Source of the DNA: Incurvaria masculella
Lineage: Eukaryota > Arthropoda > Insecta > Lepidoptera > Incurvariidae
Length of the DNA stretch: 64,000 bases
Assembly: GCA_946894095.1 (NCBI GenBank)
Contig: OX335663.1
Location: 1,240,001-1,304,000 of the forward strand
Direction of reading: 5' to 3'
The notes beneath the pieces are model-generated. The model made no database searches and was not told where the DNA came from. It saw only the letters and a list, made by a program, of their open reading frames with translations. Positions 53,700 to 64,000 of this stretch are shown one piece after another (the stretch's first letter is position 1; each line of letters starts with the position of its first letter). The position numbers were made by a program, and so were the translations under genes.

Positions 53700-55155
53700 G
53701 TGAGTTCCGCTAGTTCGTGCCCAATTCAATTTGCGTTCTTCAATATTCGATATCAAGCATAAACATTTAGTAGAAGGTGCACATTCCTGCTATAGCTCTT
53801 GAAACTTCAAAAACGAATAAACATTATTAAGTGGTGACATCGGTGTCCTAGAAATGAGTGAAAACAAAGTTCTGATTGCTTTTCATTCTTGTATGATTTC
53901 TACTTCTGCGACTATAGACCGGGTGTTTTGAGAAAGCTTATTATTTATAATATGTCAAGATGTTGCCGCAAATGCAAGTTGTAATTCATGTTTTGCTGTG
54001 ATCTCATTGCATTCTCAATGAATTCTTGATTCTTATTAGGTCGTATGAAGGTTCTCCTTCGAGTGCTTGAGTCGATGACGTCATGTTAAAATGACCTGTT
54101 TTATCCAAAACAACGCCGAAATTCCGGTTTTCGGGTATGTTCTCGCGAGATGGTTTTTGCCATGAAGTTTGAATGCCTTGTTTTGATCATCGTTCTCAAA
54201 ACAGAGCGAGATAGCGCTGTAAAACCACTCGAATGTCAATATTTCAAGTTGTTTTGTTTTCAAAAGTTATTAATTGTAAACATCCTAACATTACATATGT
54301 ATGTTTTGGAATTTTGTGTTTTTTCATTGATTAGGTATCTAAGTTGGTCTGTACTGTTTGGGTACATACATTTTTGCATCCTTCGCTTGCAATAAATTGG
54401 GACAGTTTTTTTACCTTATCGGCGGGGCTTTATTTGTAGTCCGGGTATACAAATTTATTAGCATCTAACTGATTTGTAACAAACTGTAATAATATTCTGT
54501 TTTATTGGGTTAGTACAACAAAATATCACTAAATTTAATTTTAAGGTCAGAAAATAAATAAAAAGGTGAATAAATAAGGAGGTTTAAAAAAACCTGTTGA
54601 CATTTCCGGGTTCTGGGCTCTAAAATCCGGGGTTTTCACATCTTGTCCAGGTTGCGAAATTTTACAGATGGCAAGCCTACCTAAAATAGATGCACGACAG
54701 CCCCCACGTACTTTTGAGCTTTTTCTGGAGTTACAAACACCATGCCGGTCGTCCAGATACTTCTTCACATTAATCCTATAGAGAAATGACTACGGTATTT
54801 TCATTATAGGAAGAATGTGCATATTTGTTTATTCGTGCACCCATTCTTGGATTTGTCATTTCTTTAAAGATAGGTCAATTACAATGGACGAAGAACTGAC
54901 AATAATCTACGCCGGGAGTCAAAATACAAATATATTTTTATTCTTATAGCTAAAAATGTGTATTAAACGATCCCAACTAGACTCGGAAAGAAAAGGTCTC
55001 TGACAAGACGCCTGGCACATCGCTTTACAGTCGTTTCCCATCAAATGTATACCCTGGAAAGAGAAGCAATTCCTACAGAGGTACCCTTTAACTCTATGGT
55101 TAAATCAGCATGACAGGAAGACATTACAAATTTGTCTGTGTTTCGGAAAGAAGTC
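53700..55155. other. Possible first intron, repeat-poor
   Basis: Follows the candidate 5' exon donor. No repeats of the families seen elsewhere occur in 1.4 kb, unusual for this window. A 73-codon minus frame at 54768-54547 is not convincing. Confidence 0.35.
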
Positions 55156-55330
55156 TAAGGCTGAGATAAATAGTCGTAACAGAAACTAAGACTAACGAAA
55201 AGTAGTACTTTGTGACGTCAATTCGCATTACTTTGAGATTTCGTCCACACAAAATGTGTCAAAGTGACGTCATAAAGTACTACTTTCCGTTAGACTTAGT
55301 TTCGGTTATGACTATTTATCTCAGCCTAAG
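55156..55330. mobile_element. Palindromic MITE of about 175 bp
   Basis: Outer ends CTAAGGCTGAGATAAATAGT and its complement. The arms extend through AAGTAGTACTTTGTGACGTC. Short unpaired middle. Confidence 0.83.
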
Positions 55331-55611
55331 GAACCAAGTTGGGTGCTTAGATTAACAATTCTCTACTCAAGAACATATCTGCTCTCTGTTTGCAGTATTT
55401 ATGTTTAAATAAATTAGATACGAAAAGACTTTAATTACATTTAGCTTTGTCTACAATTCTATCTCATATTTAAAAAAAACACGGTATCTTTGTTTCTCTC
55501 ATATGCTTTTCTATACCATCTATCCGATTGCGATGAAACTTTGGTGAATTGTGAAGGTTTCCGAATGAGTGCAACCATATTCCAATAAGTAGCTCTAAAT
55601 ACGAAATAATT

Positions 55612-55965
55612 GTGTGGTCTGGGTTCAAATCCTCGCCCCGTTCATCCACCACTTTCTTTCTCTCTCTGAGTTGGATAAGTGCATTTCATCACGAGTACGA
55701 GCTGCTCCATGGTTCGGAATCCATGTCAAACTGTACTACTAGGTGGTAGGGTTTTAACTCGCCCCGGTTGATACCATCGCATTGGATGAAAAGATGGTCG
55801 AAGCGGCAATGAAAAATTGTCCGTGTTTTCCATCCAATTCAGTGTAGCGGTGCTCATAAAGGGAAGGTCCTGGCATGGCACCTAAATCCTTCGGGAATGT
55901 GGTGTATTGGGCTAATATAACGGTAGTTGTGTGGTATTAGCCATCCATGTTTTTTTACATAAAAA
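55612..55965 (+). mobile_element. SINE family S, head-variant copy
   Basis: Starts at the B box region (GGGTTCAAATCCTCGCCCC) and runs to CCATCCATG and a T/A-rich end. The A box part is missing. Confidence 0.8.
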
Positions 55966-56481
55966 ATATTTACCATATTCATTTGCTTGAACTTATACCT
56001 ATTGAGCAAGTCAATACGGGCTTTTGTTGATAAAAATATGACTTTGGACTTGTTTGCAAAAATATATTTCATATTTTTAATTAATATTTTAAAAATATAT
56101 GCAAACCCATTACGTGTCTTTTCTGACTGCAAATTATGCAACGATCAGTTGGAATGAGCATTATTGTGATAACAGCTATCTGGTATGTACCGTATTACCT
56201 ATATTGTATTTTAGTAGTGCCATGCAAGTGTGTCCTCACGAATTGAAATATACTTCGCGTACTTCATGAAACAGGTTCCGTATGTTAGTGGTTAGCCATG
56301 GACCACTTGACATTTTTGACCAACCAAGGAATCTTGTTTCCGTCAGTGAGTGGTTTGTCTGTTGCTTACTTTTAAATGCCATCACTCTGTTTCCCTGGAG
56401 GGGTAGGCAGAATTGATCACGATCACATCACACCTATCTTGCTTCCTTTCTTGACACTTATTTATATTAATTGATTACTTT

Positions 56482-56766
56482 TTAGGATACCGTACCCAAA
56501 GAGTGCCAACAGAACCCTATCACTAAGCCTCCGCTATATGTTCGTCCGTCCGTCTGTCACAGGGCTATATCTCATGAACCGTAAGTGGTAGGCAGCTGAA
56601 ATTAACAGAGTCTGTACCTATTTGTTTTGCTGAGTATAACACAAATAGGTAAAAAAAAAATTAAAAGGAATACCCCATACAAAAAGCGTAATTTTTGGTG
56701 TTCAATCTTGTACGATGGTACGGAACCTTTCATGAGCGGGTCCGACTCGCACTTGACCGGTTTTTG
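56482..56766 (+). repeat. GGTTCCG/CCGT repeat
   Basis: Complete, diverged copy; starts TTTTAGGATACCGTACCC and ends ACTCGCACTTGACCGG. Confidence 0.8.
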
Positions 56767-56867
56767 TATTTAATGGATACATGATTTGAGGTTATCCAAC
56801 ATCACTATTGACAAAGCACTTTTATCAGATATTTGCTAATAATCAGAAAAAATTTCAGGACTGGATA

Positions 56868-56945
56868 TTCGTTGGGAGCAGGATTTGAACCTGCGGTCTT
56901 TGAAATACATGTCCACTGGCTCTACCGCTGAGCTATCCCGACAAT
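56868..56945 (-). tRNA. tRNA-like sequence, probably a pseudogene or SINE head
   Basis: On the minus strand, an A-box-like TAGCTCAGCGGTAGAGC and B box GGTTCAAATCC are correctly spaced, the D stem GCTC/GAGC and T stem GCAGG/CCTGC pair, and the acceptor stem pairs in six of seven positions. The anticodon arm does not fold into a 5-bp stem. ATTCGTTGG and CCAACGAAT flank it as inverted repeats. Confidence 0.4.
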
Positions 56946-58964
56946 TACGTCAGCCAACGAATTTCTCGATTATATTCAGATCGACAATGCTTCCCCTATG
57001 TACTGCTTGAGGGCGGTTGAAAATTGTCACCCATCTAGAACCCAATCGCGCTCAGAGGTGCTTACCCAGCTTTTGATTCGCAAGGCGTCGCAGCACTGGG
57101 CTACCGACCAAAACATTTTTGCTGTCTTCACCAAAGTCACTTTTAGTATCGGACACTAGAGTCAGCCCGGATTTAACTATGTAGATGCAGATGCCGTTTG
57201 ATAACCTCAAATTAATTTAATATACATGCTCTGCAATTGCGGGTGATACGTACCTGACCTTACTACCTACTGTGTGTAGCAATGAGGCAACAAGGTTATG
57301 GAATGGAACCCACGTGTCCCCAGATTGACGAATATTGCGCGGACACTGGATCATGAGGTCATGCAGGAAGAGGTCACTTGCTAAAAACTATTAAGTGACT
57401 TGCTGAGGTTCCCAGCTCTGCTCGGGCCTATTGGGTTGAGATTCACCCCAGCGGAGCCCGGTAAAATGTGGCTTCATCAGGTGTGTTATTCAGACGGTCA
57501 GTTCTGGATCTCGACATCAGCACCAGCTATCGGGACCAACTATAGTTGAGAACCATCCACGGACTTCGAAGTATGTGAAAAAATATATTTTCCCAATTGG
57601 TCCAGCCGTTTTTGAGTTTTGCACTAAACAACACAATAAGTCATTCATTTTATATGTATTTATTTTGTATTTATTAAGCATACATATAACCCTTGCACAT
57701 GTTTCTAATACATTTAAAATGAAACAATTACATCAAATTTACTAGGCTACATAAAGTAATTATTAATCATTAAGTAATTTCTGTAACCTAACCCGAAATA
57801 TCTGCGCGCTATCTCAATAAAGTATAAAATTTTATATGAAAATCCTGCTCAATCTTGCTACTCTAATACTCTACTAAAGTTTATCATAAAATAATGTTGT
57901 TGGATATAACAAAATCAAAACAACATTTTTATCACAAGCACAAAATAAATGAGGCAGCCAAATTGTCAGCTGTGTACATAATCTCGTGTACATAAAGACA
58001 CCTAGCCTTATCCGGTTGTTTACGAAGCCTTTATCTAATCAGTGGCAGAATTTCAAACTACTTTCCTTCCTATTAAAATATTTAGCTTCAGTTATGGCCA
58101 ACCTGTCCATGTATTTTGAGGCTCTACATGGGGGTTTTATTGAAAAAATAGATTTGAGTAAAAAATATTTAAAAAATAAGAATTTTCTTACTTTTAAGTA
58201 GCAGAAAAAACTTTCTGTTCATGCGTAAACTATATTGTACAGTGTGCATCAGAGTAAGGGACGTTCTAATGTTTAAGCATTTTAACAGTGCAGTGGTTCC
58301 GTCTCTCGCTGCTGTCTTCTTCTACAAATTGCTTTCCATCATTGAATGCATTTCCTTGTTTTTTATCGTTCTGGGTTATAATTTGAACATGTCCGTACAT
58401 TGCGCGATAATTGGTTTGATACCTCTCGGCTAAGACTCGAACTTGGCCAAATGATTACAGTTTTAATGGGAATTTTTTTTTAATTTTTGGGCCTCAACGT
58501 GGACATCAATAGGCCTATAGATCCGTACTGTTGGCAAGACTAACCAACAAAATAATATTTTATTTTACGTTTACAGATAAACAGTGTTTAGGAAATTTAT
58601 TAAGCTCGAGGTTTTATCCACCTGGCTGTGGACATCATCGTATTGTATTGTTTATTCATCATCCATAGACAATTTTGGTCAGTTCAGCAAAACTTTTTGT
58701 TGTTTTTTTTTTCAACGTCCACTTAGTCAAAATTTACAAAACTGTTTGTCAATTTTTTTAACAAAAACATAGGTAAAACATGAATTCACAATTAATAACA
58801 ATTGATGCCGTATGCAACAGTTCATGAAAAATATCATTTTATTTGCAAAGACTATCCCCACCAACTAATATGTTGCCAATTGGAGCAGGCCAGTCCCCAC
58901 AAAGAGCAGCCGTTCACGAGCATCACGCCGGGCACAGCAATTACCTCTCTCGACCAAGCGTCAC
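56946..58964. other. Unassigned 2-kb stretch
   Basis: 57060-57130 has a second weak A-box-like sequence (TAGCCCAGTGCTGCG, minus). The remainder is AT-rich without recognised features. Confidence 0.35.
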
Positions 58965-59150
58965 CGTAAGCAAGGACCTTAAAGCGATGCACTGCTCCAG
59001 TGGCAATAAAACACTGTGAAACACTTGCATATTAGATTTTAACACTTTAAGTTTTGTCATAAACTACTACAGTGAGCTGATCACATAGTTACATATCCCT
59101 TTAAATGCTACCATCTACAGAAAATTAAGAGTATAATGGTTTGAGAGCAG
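58965..59150 (+). repeat. Dispersed repeat shared with 10262-10435
   Basis: Both places carry AAGGACCTTAAAGCGATGCA, CTCCAGTGGCAA, CTTTAAATGCTACCA and AATGGTTTGAGA in order. The element type is unknown; the 10.3-kb copy sits beside the palindromic element. Confidence 0.65.
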
Positions 59151-59270
59151 CCTGAATCAATAAAGTAAGAATGAGATTCCCGTATGAGATTTTGACCAAT
59201 ACCGAGAAACTAATAATACTTGATTGAAATTCGGGTGCATAGAGCCCTCGTCATTATTGATAGGAATCAA

Positions 59271-59625
59271 TTAAGGCTGTTCCGACCCATATAAAGTTGT
59301 TTGCACACATAACGCAAAAAGTATTGCACTTTAAGCCACGAATTAATAGTAAAAGTTTAATATAGTCATATTACTTGCAGCGAAAACAATTTCACAATTT
59401 TAGGATTATTGGTTTTGTTACAATTTATTTAAATACGATTTTTATTTAACAGCGCCATCTAACGGTGTAAAACTTCTAATCGGCAATTACAACGAAACCA
59501 TTAAACCTGAAATTGTGAATATGTTTTCGCTGCAACTACTATGGCTATATTTAATATTTTTGACGAGTGCAATACTTTTTGCGTTCTGTGTAAAAAAAAC
59601 ATTGTATGGGTCGGAACATCCTTAA
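59271..59625 (-). mobile_element. TTAA MITE family F, copy 2
   Basis: Inverted copy of the element at 45037, with TTAA at both ends and end motif GGCTGTTCCGACCCATA. Confidence 0.85.
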
Positions 59626-59755
59626 TTGACATCTGACCAGACGAAGCGTCAGAGGTCCTTCAGGTCGCGACGCGAATCCTGATGATGTCCACAGCGTGGT
59701 GGACGAAACTTCGAGCTAAAGAGGTAAGTAAGCTGAACACTGCTTATCCTTAAAC

Positions 59756-60305
59756 TTAAGGCGGCCCAACCCGGCGGGCCTAACTCATTCGCGGGCACGG
59801 TACAAAACCGTGCTGTTGCGCTTTGGGACCTTCTCTGTTTCAAAGAATAAGACAGGCACCGTGATGAGGAAGATGCAACATGTCCACAAAAAAGACAATG
59901 TGCATAGTGTATGATTTGGTAAGATTGACGAAAATTTTAATTTCAAAACGACTTATAGCTAAAAGTAAACCACGACCGCTGTAGTCAAAAATCGAACAAA
60001 AACCAAATAGATCATGATTCTTGATTAAATAAGCTATGTCTGATGACTAATCTTTTTACGATGTTCTTACTTTATCATTGCGTAATCCACCTCCAAAGTT
60101 ATCGTATAAAACGCGCGAAAAATTCGAACTTTTGGACCTTATAACTTAGAAACCAAACACAATTTTGCAATGCCAATGGTCATCAGACATCTAGTTCGAT
60201 CAAATAAAGCTATTATGAGCAAAATTTTGGATCTCTGACAAGAAATATGGGCGTGATCTTCTTTCCCCTTTTGTATGGGGAGATGAGCGGGTTGGGCCAC
60301 CATAA
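59756..60305 (+). mobile_element. TTAA MITE family A, copy 3
   Basis: Full-length copy; the right flank has changed from TTAA to ATAA. Confidence 0.85.
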
Positions 60306-60559
60306 TATGTCAAACAACAGTAAACATCTAAACAAACATAATATTTTCGTATATTGCAACATTATAACGATCTCCCATTCCGTTTTCCGACCTACAATCT
60401 GATCATAGCTGTACTTACTACATATTTGTTTTTAAAATCTTAGAACACTGATTAAATATTAAACAGTGTTCTAAGATTTTTCGTTTTCTACCAACGCCTC
60501 TATCTCACCTAGAGTTATATGTAATTAAAAACCCCTAAACTGGTACTGAATTTCAATTG

Positions 60560-60685
60560 TATTTCAGTTCAATGTAGCTGTGCAATAAAAGGTCCTGGCA
60601 TGGCACCTAGTTCCCATTAGGTGTGTTGGGCTCATACCATGACAGTAGGTGTGGTATAAGCTATCCATTTCCAATCATATAAAGA
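60560..60685 (+). mobile_element. SINE family S, old subfamily 3' fragment
   Basis: TCAATGTAGCTGTGCAATAA, CTGGCATGGCACCTAGTTCC and GTGTGGTATAAGCTATCC. Confidence 0.62.
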
Positions 60686-60688
60686 AAC

Positions 60689-61195
60689 CGGTCTAGTGGG
60701 AGTCGGACTCGCACACGAAGGGTTCCGTACCATCGTACAAGATTTAACGAAAAAAAAAAAGTTTTTCTTTGTTTTATAAATTTGAAATTTTACCTATTCA
60801 ATTCCATTTATTTATTTAAACTTTTTGGTAGCTAAACTACACTAAGTTACTTCAAAATTAATAGATCCGCGTTGTATATTTTATATTTTTAGGGTTCCGT
60901 ACCCAAAGGGTAAAAACGGAACCCTATTACTAAGCCTCCGCTGTCCGTCCGTCCGTCCGTCCGTCCGTCTGTCACAGGGCTGTATCTCATTAACCGTAAT
61001 AGGTAGGCAGCTGAAATGTACACAGAGTGTGTATTTATTTTGCCGCTACAACAACAAATACGTAAAATGAAAAAAATATAAAAAAGAATGGAGGGTCCCA
61101 TACAAAAAACGAGATTTTTTTGTGTTAAATCTTGTACAATGGTACGGAACCCTTCGTATGCGAGTCCGACTTACGCCCGGTTCCACCACCTCCAG
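60689..61195. repeat. GGTTCCG/CCGT repeats: inverted fragment, then full copy
   Basis: 60689-60760 is the end of an inverted copy (GGAGTCGGACTCGCACACGA). 60888-61195 is a complete plus copy with a CCGT run at 60945-60967. An unrelated AT-rich stretch separates them. Confidence 0.8.
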
Positions 61196-61299
61196 CTACA
61201 AAAATCCCAAAGTTATATTTCAGTTACATCATGCAAATATTGCATGTAGCCGAAAGTTAACTATCGGATTTCAGGTAATTGGTTAGCGGAAAACAGGGG

Positions 61300-61455
61300 T
61301 TAGCCGGTTTTGTTGTTATATCGGCAAAATAAATACACACTATGTGAAAATTTCAGCTGTCTGCCTATTACGCTACATGAGATACAGCCCAGTTACAGAC
61401 GGACGGGCGGACAGCGGAGGCTTAGACACCCTTTGGGTACGGAACCCTAAAAAAC
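61300..61455 (-). repeat. GGTTCCG/CCGT repeat, inverted and truncated
   Basis: GGCAAAATAAATACACACTA to CTTTGGGTACGGAACCCTAA, with the microsatellite reduced to GACGGACGGGCGGAC. Confidence 0.78.
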
Positions 61456-61837
61456 TTATGGTCGTCGAATCTCTAAACTGACACTGTCCAGTTGGCCACA
61501 AAGTTATGCATCATATGATGTCACCTCTCAAGATTCGAAAGCGAGAATGGCAGTCGACCCGGCATGTCATTATCATGAGGTCACGAGCGGCGAGGATGTC
61601 AATATGTTATCATCGGGTGAATCACTCATTATTAATAGACTATGGTCGTGGATATGTTAGAATCACTGTGCATGTGAATTCTAACCTAACTGACCGACAA
61701 ACAATTAACGAGCTTACAATAGTAAACATATCAAAGTAACCTGTTAAAGGTGTGTTATTTTCGGAGGGTGTATCGCATCTATAGGCACAAATGAGAAACG
61801 CTTTATTTTTAAAACTAACTGGACATAGATGACGATG
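61456..61837. other. Unassigned
   Basis: A 77-codon plus frame at 61506-61739 shows no family features. Nothing else seen. Confidence 0.4.
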
Positions 61838-61935
61838 AGATGAGATACAGCCCTGTGGCAGACGGACGGACAGACAGCGGAGGATAAGTAATAGGATTCC
61901 GTTGACACCCTTTGGGTACGGAACCCTAAAAACTA
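61838..61935 (-). repeat. GGTTCCG/CCGT repeat, inverted fragment
   Basis: GATGAGATACAGCCCTGTGG to CCTTTGGGTACGGAACCCTA. Confidence 0.75.
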
Positions 61936-62134
61936 AGAGTAGTTGAGAGTAGCTTGAGAGCTACCTCAACAATAAAGTATGAATAATATTCCTGTATGAG
62001 ATTCTGTCTAAACACAACGTGTGGGTTGAGGAATGGTTTGTCTGTCTGTAGTTACTTGTTGATCCCTCTGTATTGATCACTGAAGATTCTTCTTGGAACA
62101 AGAAGGAGAAGTGGCACGCCGTCGATATCGCGTC

Positions 62135-62684
62135 TTAAGGTGGCCCATCCCGCTCAACTCCCCATACAAACGGGGAAAGAAGATCACGCACATATTACTT
62201 GTCAGATATCCTAAATTTTGTTCAAAATAGCTTTATTTGATCGAACTAGATGTCTGATGACCGTTGGCATTGTAAAATTGTGTTTGGTTTCTAAGTTATA
62301 AGGTCCGAAAGTTCGGATTTTTCGCGCGTTTTATACAATAACTTTGGAGGTAGATTACGCAATGATAAAGTAAGAATATCTTAAAAAGATTAGTCATCAG
62401 ACATAGCTTATTCAATAAAGATTTATAATCTATTTGGTTTTTGTTATAGATTTGACTACAGCGGTCGTGGTTTACTTTTAGCTATAAGTCGTTTTGTAAT
62501 TAAATTTTTCGTAAATTTTACCAAATCATAAACTATGCACATTGTCTTTTTTGTGGACATGTTGCATCTTCCTCATCACGGAGCCTGTTATTTTCTTTGA
62601 AATAGAGAAGGTCCCAGAGCGCAACACCACGGTTTTGTACCGTGCCCGCGATTGAGTTAGTCCCGCCGGGTTGGGCCACCTTAA
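62135..62684 (-). mobile_element. TTAA MITE family A, copy 4 (inverted)
   Basis: Full-length copy in the opposite orientation, with TTAA on both sides. Confidence 0.87.
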
Positions 62685-62784
62685 CTTTATATGGTCAAAG
62701 TGGCCATATGATTGTATGGGAATCCGGGCGCGAGTCGCATGCCACACAGTCGAAACATCGCTACCATAAATGTATATATTTTAA

Positions 62785-62885
62785 ATCCGCTGGTATGGTG
62801 CCTCGCTTAGCGTGGTTTCGCGGGGTGGGGTGGACTTAACACATTTTTCTGGGCTCCTTTAATCTCTCTGCACAGCCATCCCATA
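62785..62885 (+). mobile_element. LINE 3'UTR fragment
   Basis: Shares AATCCGCTGGTATGGTGCCT and CGTGGTT..CG.GG with the element at 24985-25290, with loss of the coding part. Confidence 0.6.
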
Positions 62886-63149
62886 CCGAATCACTGTGCG
62901 AACAAAAAATCACTCTGTGTCGCCACAGATATCAACTCACTTTTTTTAAATAGTTCATGTTTTCACACTTCTTGAACATCATTTTAGTTTGGTAAAAATC
63001 TGGTTTGTCCCATAAACACGCGGGAAGTATAGCCAACTGTTCCGTTATTTAAATAAAACATTATTTTCCAGCCATTTTTGGGTTAATTCACTCACGAACT
63101 CGAAGTCACTCTTACTTGAATGGGCGCCCTGAAGCCCGAGTCCTCAACT

Positions 63150-63270
63150 AGAAAACTCTACTTGCGAGCGTTAGCATTATGAGATAAAACAAAATTTGGT
63201 ACAATTTTGTGTGATTCCGGCGTTATCTCATAACGCTAACGCTCGAAGTGGAGTTATCTATCAGCGGACT
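63150..63270. repeat. Hairpin repeat of about 120 bp
   Basis: GCGTTAGCATTATGAGATAA against TTATCTCATAACGCTAACGC, with outer ACTCTACTTG and GAAGTGGAGT also partly pairing. Confidence 0.8.
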
Positions 63271-63312
63271 CAGCTTCAGGTCCAATAAATGAGGCATATT
63301 ATCAAATCCCAT

Positions 63313-63728
63313 TTTTTTTGTTATGCTACTTGACATGGATGGCTAATACCACACAAATGCCGTTATGATATTAGCCCAATACACCACATTCCCGAAGGAA
63401 TTAGATGTCATGCCTGGACCTTCCCTTTATGAGTACGGCTACATTGAACTAGATGGAAAACCCGGACAATTTTTCATTGCCGCTTCGACCGTCTTTTCAT
63501 CCAATGCGATGGTACCAACCCGGGCGGGCTTAAACCCTACCACCAGCAGGGGAAGGGGACCTACAGTTTTACATGGATTCCGAACCATGGAGCAGCTCGC
63601 ATTCGTGACGTAATGCACTTATTCAACCCAGAATGAGAAAGAAAGTGGTGGATGGACGGGGCGAGGATTTGAACCCAGACCTCTGGTATGCTAGTCTAGT
63701 CCTCGCGCCACTAGACTAGCCGCTCTGA
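63313..63728 (-). mobile_element. SINE family S, full copy
   Basis: Inverted full-length copy from TACTTGACATGGATGGC to the tRNA-like head (CCTCGCGCCACTAGACTAGC). Confidence 0.85.
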
Positions 63729-64000
63729 GCCCAATGTGTTGAGAGGCAGCTGCGCTAAAAATGACTCGACCTTGGTCAGCTCGTGCCGTCATCGAGATAG
63801 CGTGAATGAATATATCCATTAGGGAAACTGCATCAGACCACAGCTTAGTCATGCGTCTATGAATGTGCAGCCATCAAATCGGGTTCTTGTCAACACTGTG
63901 TAGTACCTTTATGAAGATGACCAGATGACCAGCTGAAGCCCCGCTCCGGTCATTGGGGAAGAAAACTGCATATTTATCACGACAGGTGGCGTCCAAGCGA
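63729..64000. other. Unassigned window end
   Basis: The last 30 bp (GAAGAAAACTGCATATTTAT...) match about 46317-46357, so an unidentified repeat continues past the window. Confidence 0.45.

Noticed and set aside
54547..54768. 73-codon minus frame with several Cys
   Set aside because: Cys spacing fits no finger I know, and there is no partner exon.
56868..56945. Functional tRNA gene
   Set aside because: The anticodon arm does not fold and the acceptor stem has a mismatch; kept only as a tRNA-like sequence.

Overview
This window reads as nuclear DNA from a moth or butterfly. Its three recognisable or probable host genes are split into short exons with GT/AG introns and are all transcribed from the minus strand. 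The background is dense in transposable elements. The insect telomere motif TTAGG appears as an internal block. A GGTTCCG-type repeat carrying a CCGT microsatellite, of a kind known to be abundant in Lepidoptera, occurs about a dozen times. The species cannot be named from the sequence.

Host genes. (1) An XK-related (XKR) multi-pass membrane protein of 402 residues, rebuilt here as six exons between 8422 and 2947; every exon junction keeps the reading frame. (2) An unrecognised, mostly helical protein seen as three in-frame exons between 26315 and 22127. (3) Vps28, the ESCRT-I subunit, as six of its exons from 45661 to 39560; only a very short first exon with the start codon is missing. The Vps28 terminal exon and the third exon of the unknown gene each have a decayed partial duplicate next to them.

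Layout. 1-2.9 kb holds MITEs. 2.9-8.4 kb is the XKR gene, with SINE and LINE fragments in its introns. 8,753-17,702 is bounded by two inverted arms of about 580 bp, each with three internal subrepeats; inside are a nested palindromic element, two head-to-head RTE-type LINE pieces, a LINE with a 629-codon open frame inserted in one of them, and a Penelope-like fragment. 17.7-22 kb has hairpins and a LINE endonuclease fragment. 22-26.3 kb is the unknown gene. 29,081-33,027 is a tandem satellite with an exact 100-bp monomer (about 39 copies) and nested higher-order periods of 3, 7 and 13 monomers. 33-39 kb is mostly unassigned sequence with SINE pieces and one MITE. 39.5-45.7 kb is Vps28, with three touching or adjacent MITEs in one intron. 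46-64 kb is TE-rich and holds a telomeric repeat in a hairpin loop, a possible truncated THAP zinc-finger ORF, a candidate 5' exon with splice donor, and tRNA-like sequences.

Vps28 (endosomal sorting) and XKR (membrane lipid scrambling or transport) have no evident functional link, so there is no operon-like system here. The notable content is structural: the satellite, the long-armed inverted element, layered insertions that can be put in order, and TE tails lying next to splice sites.
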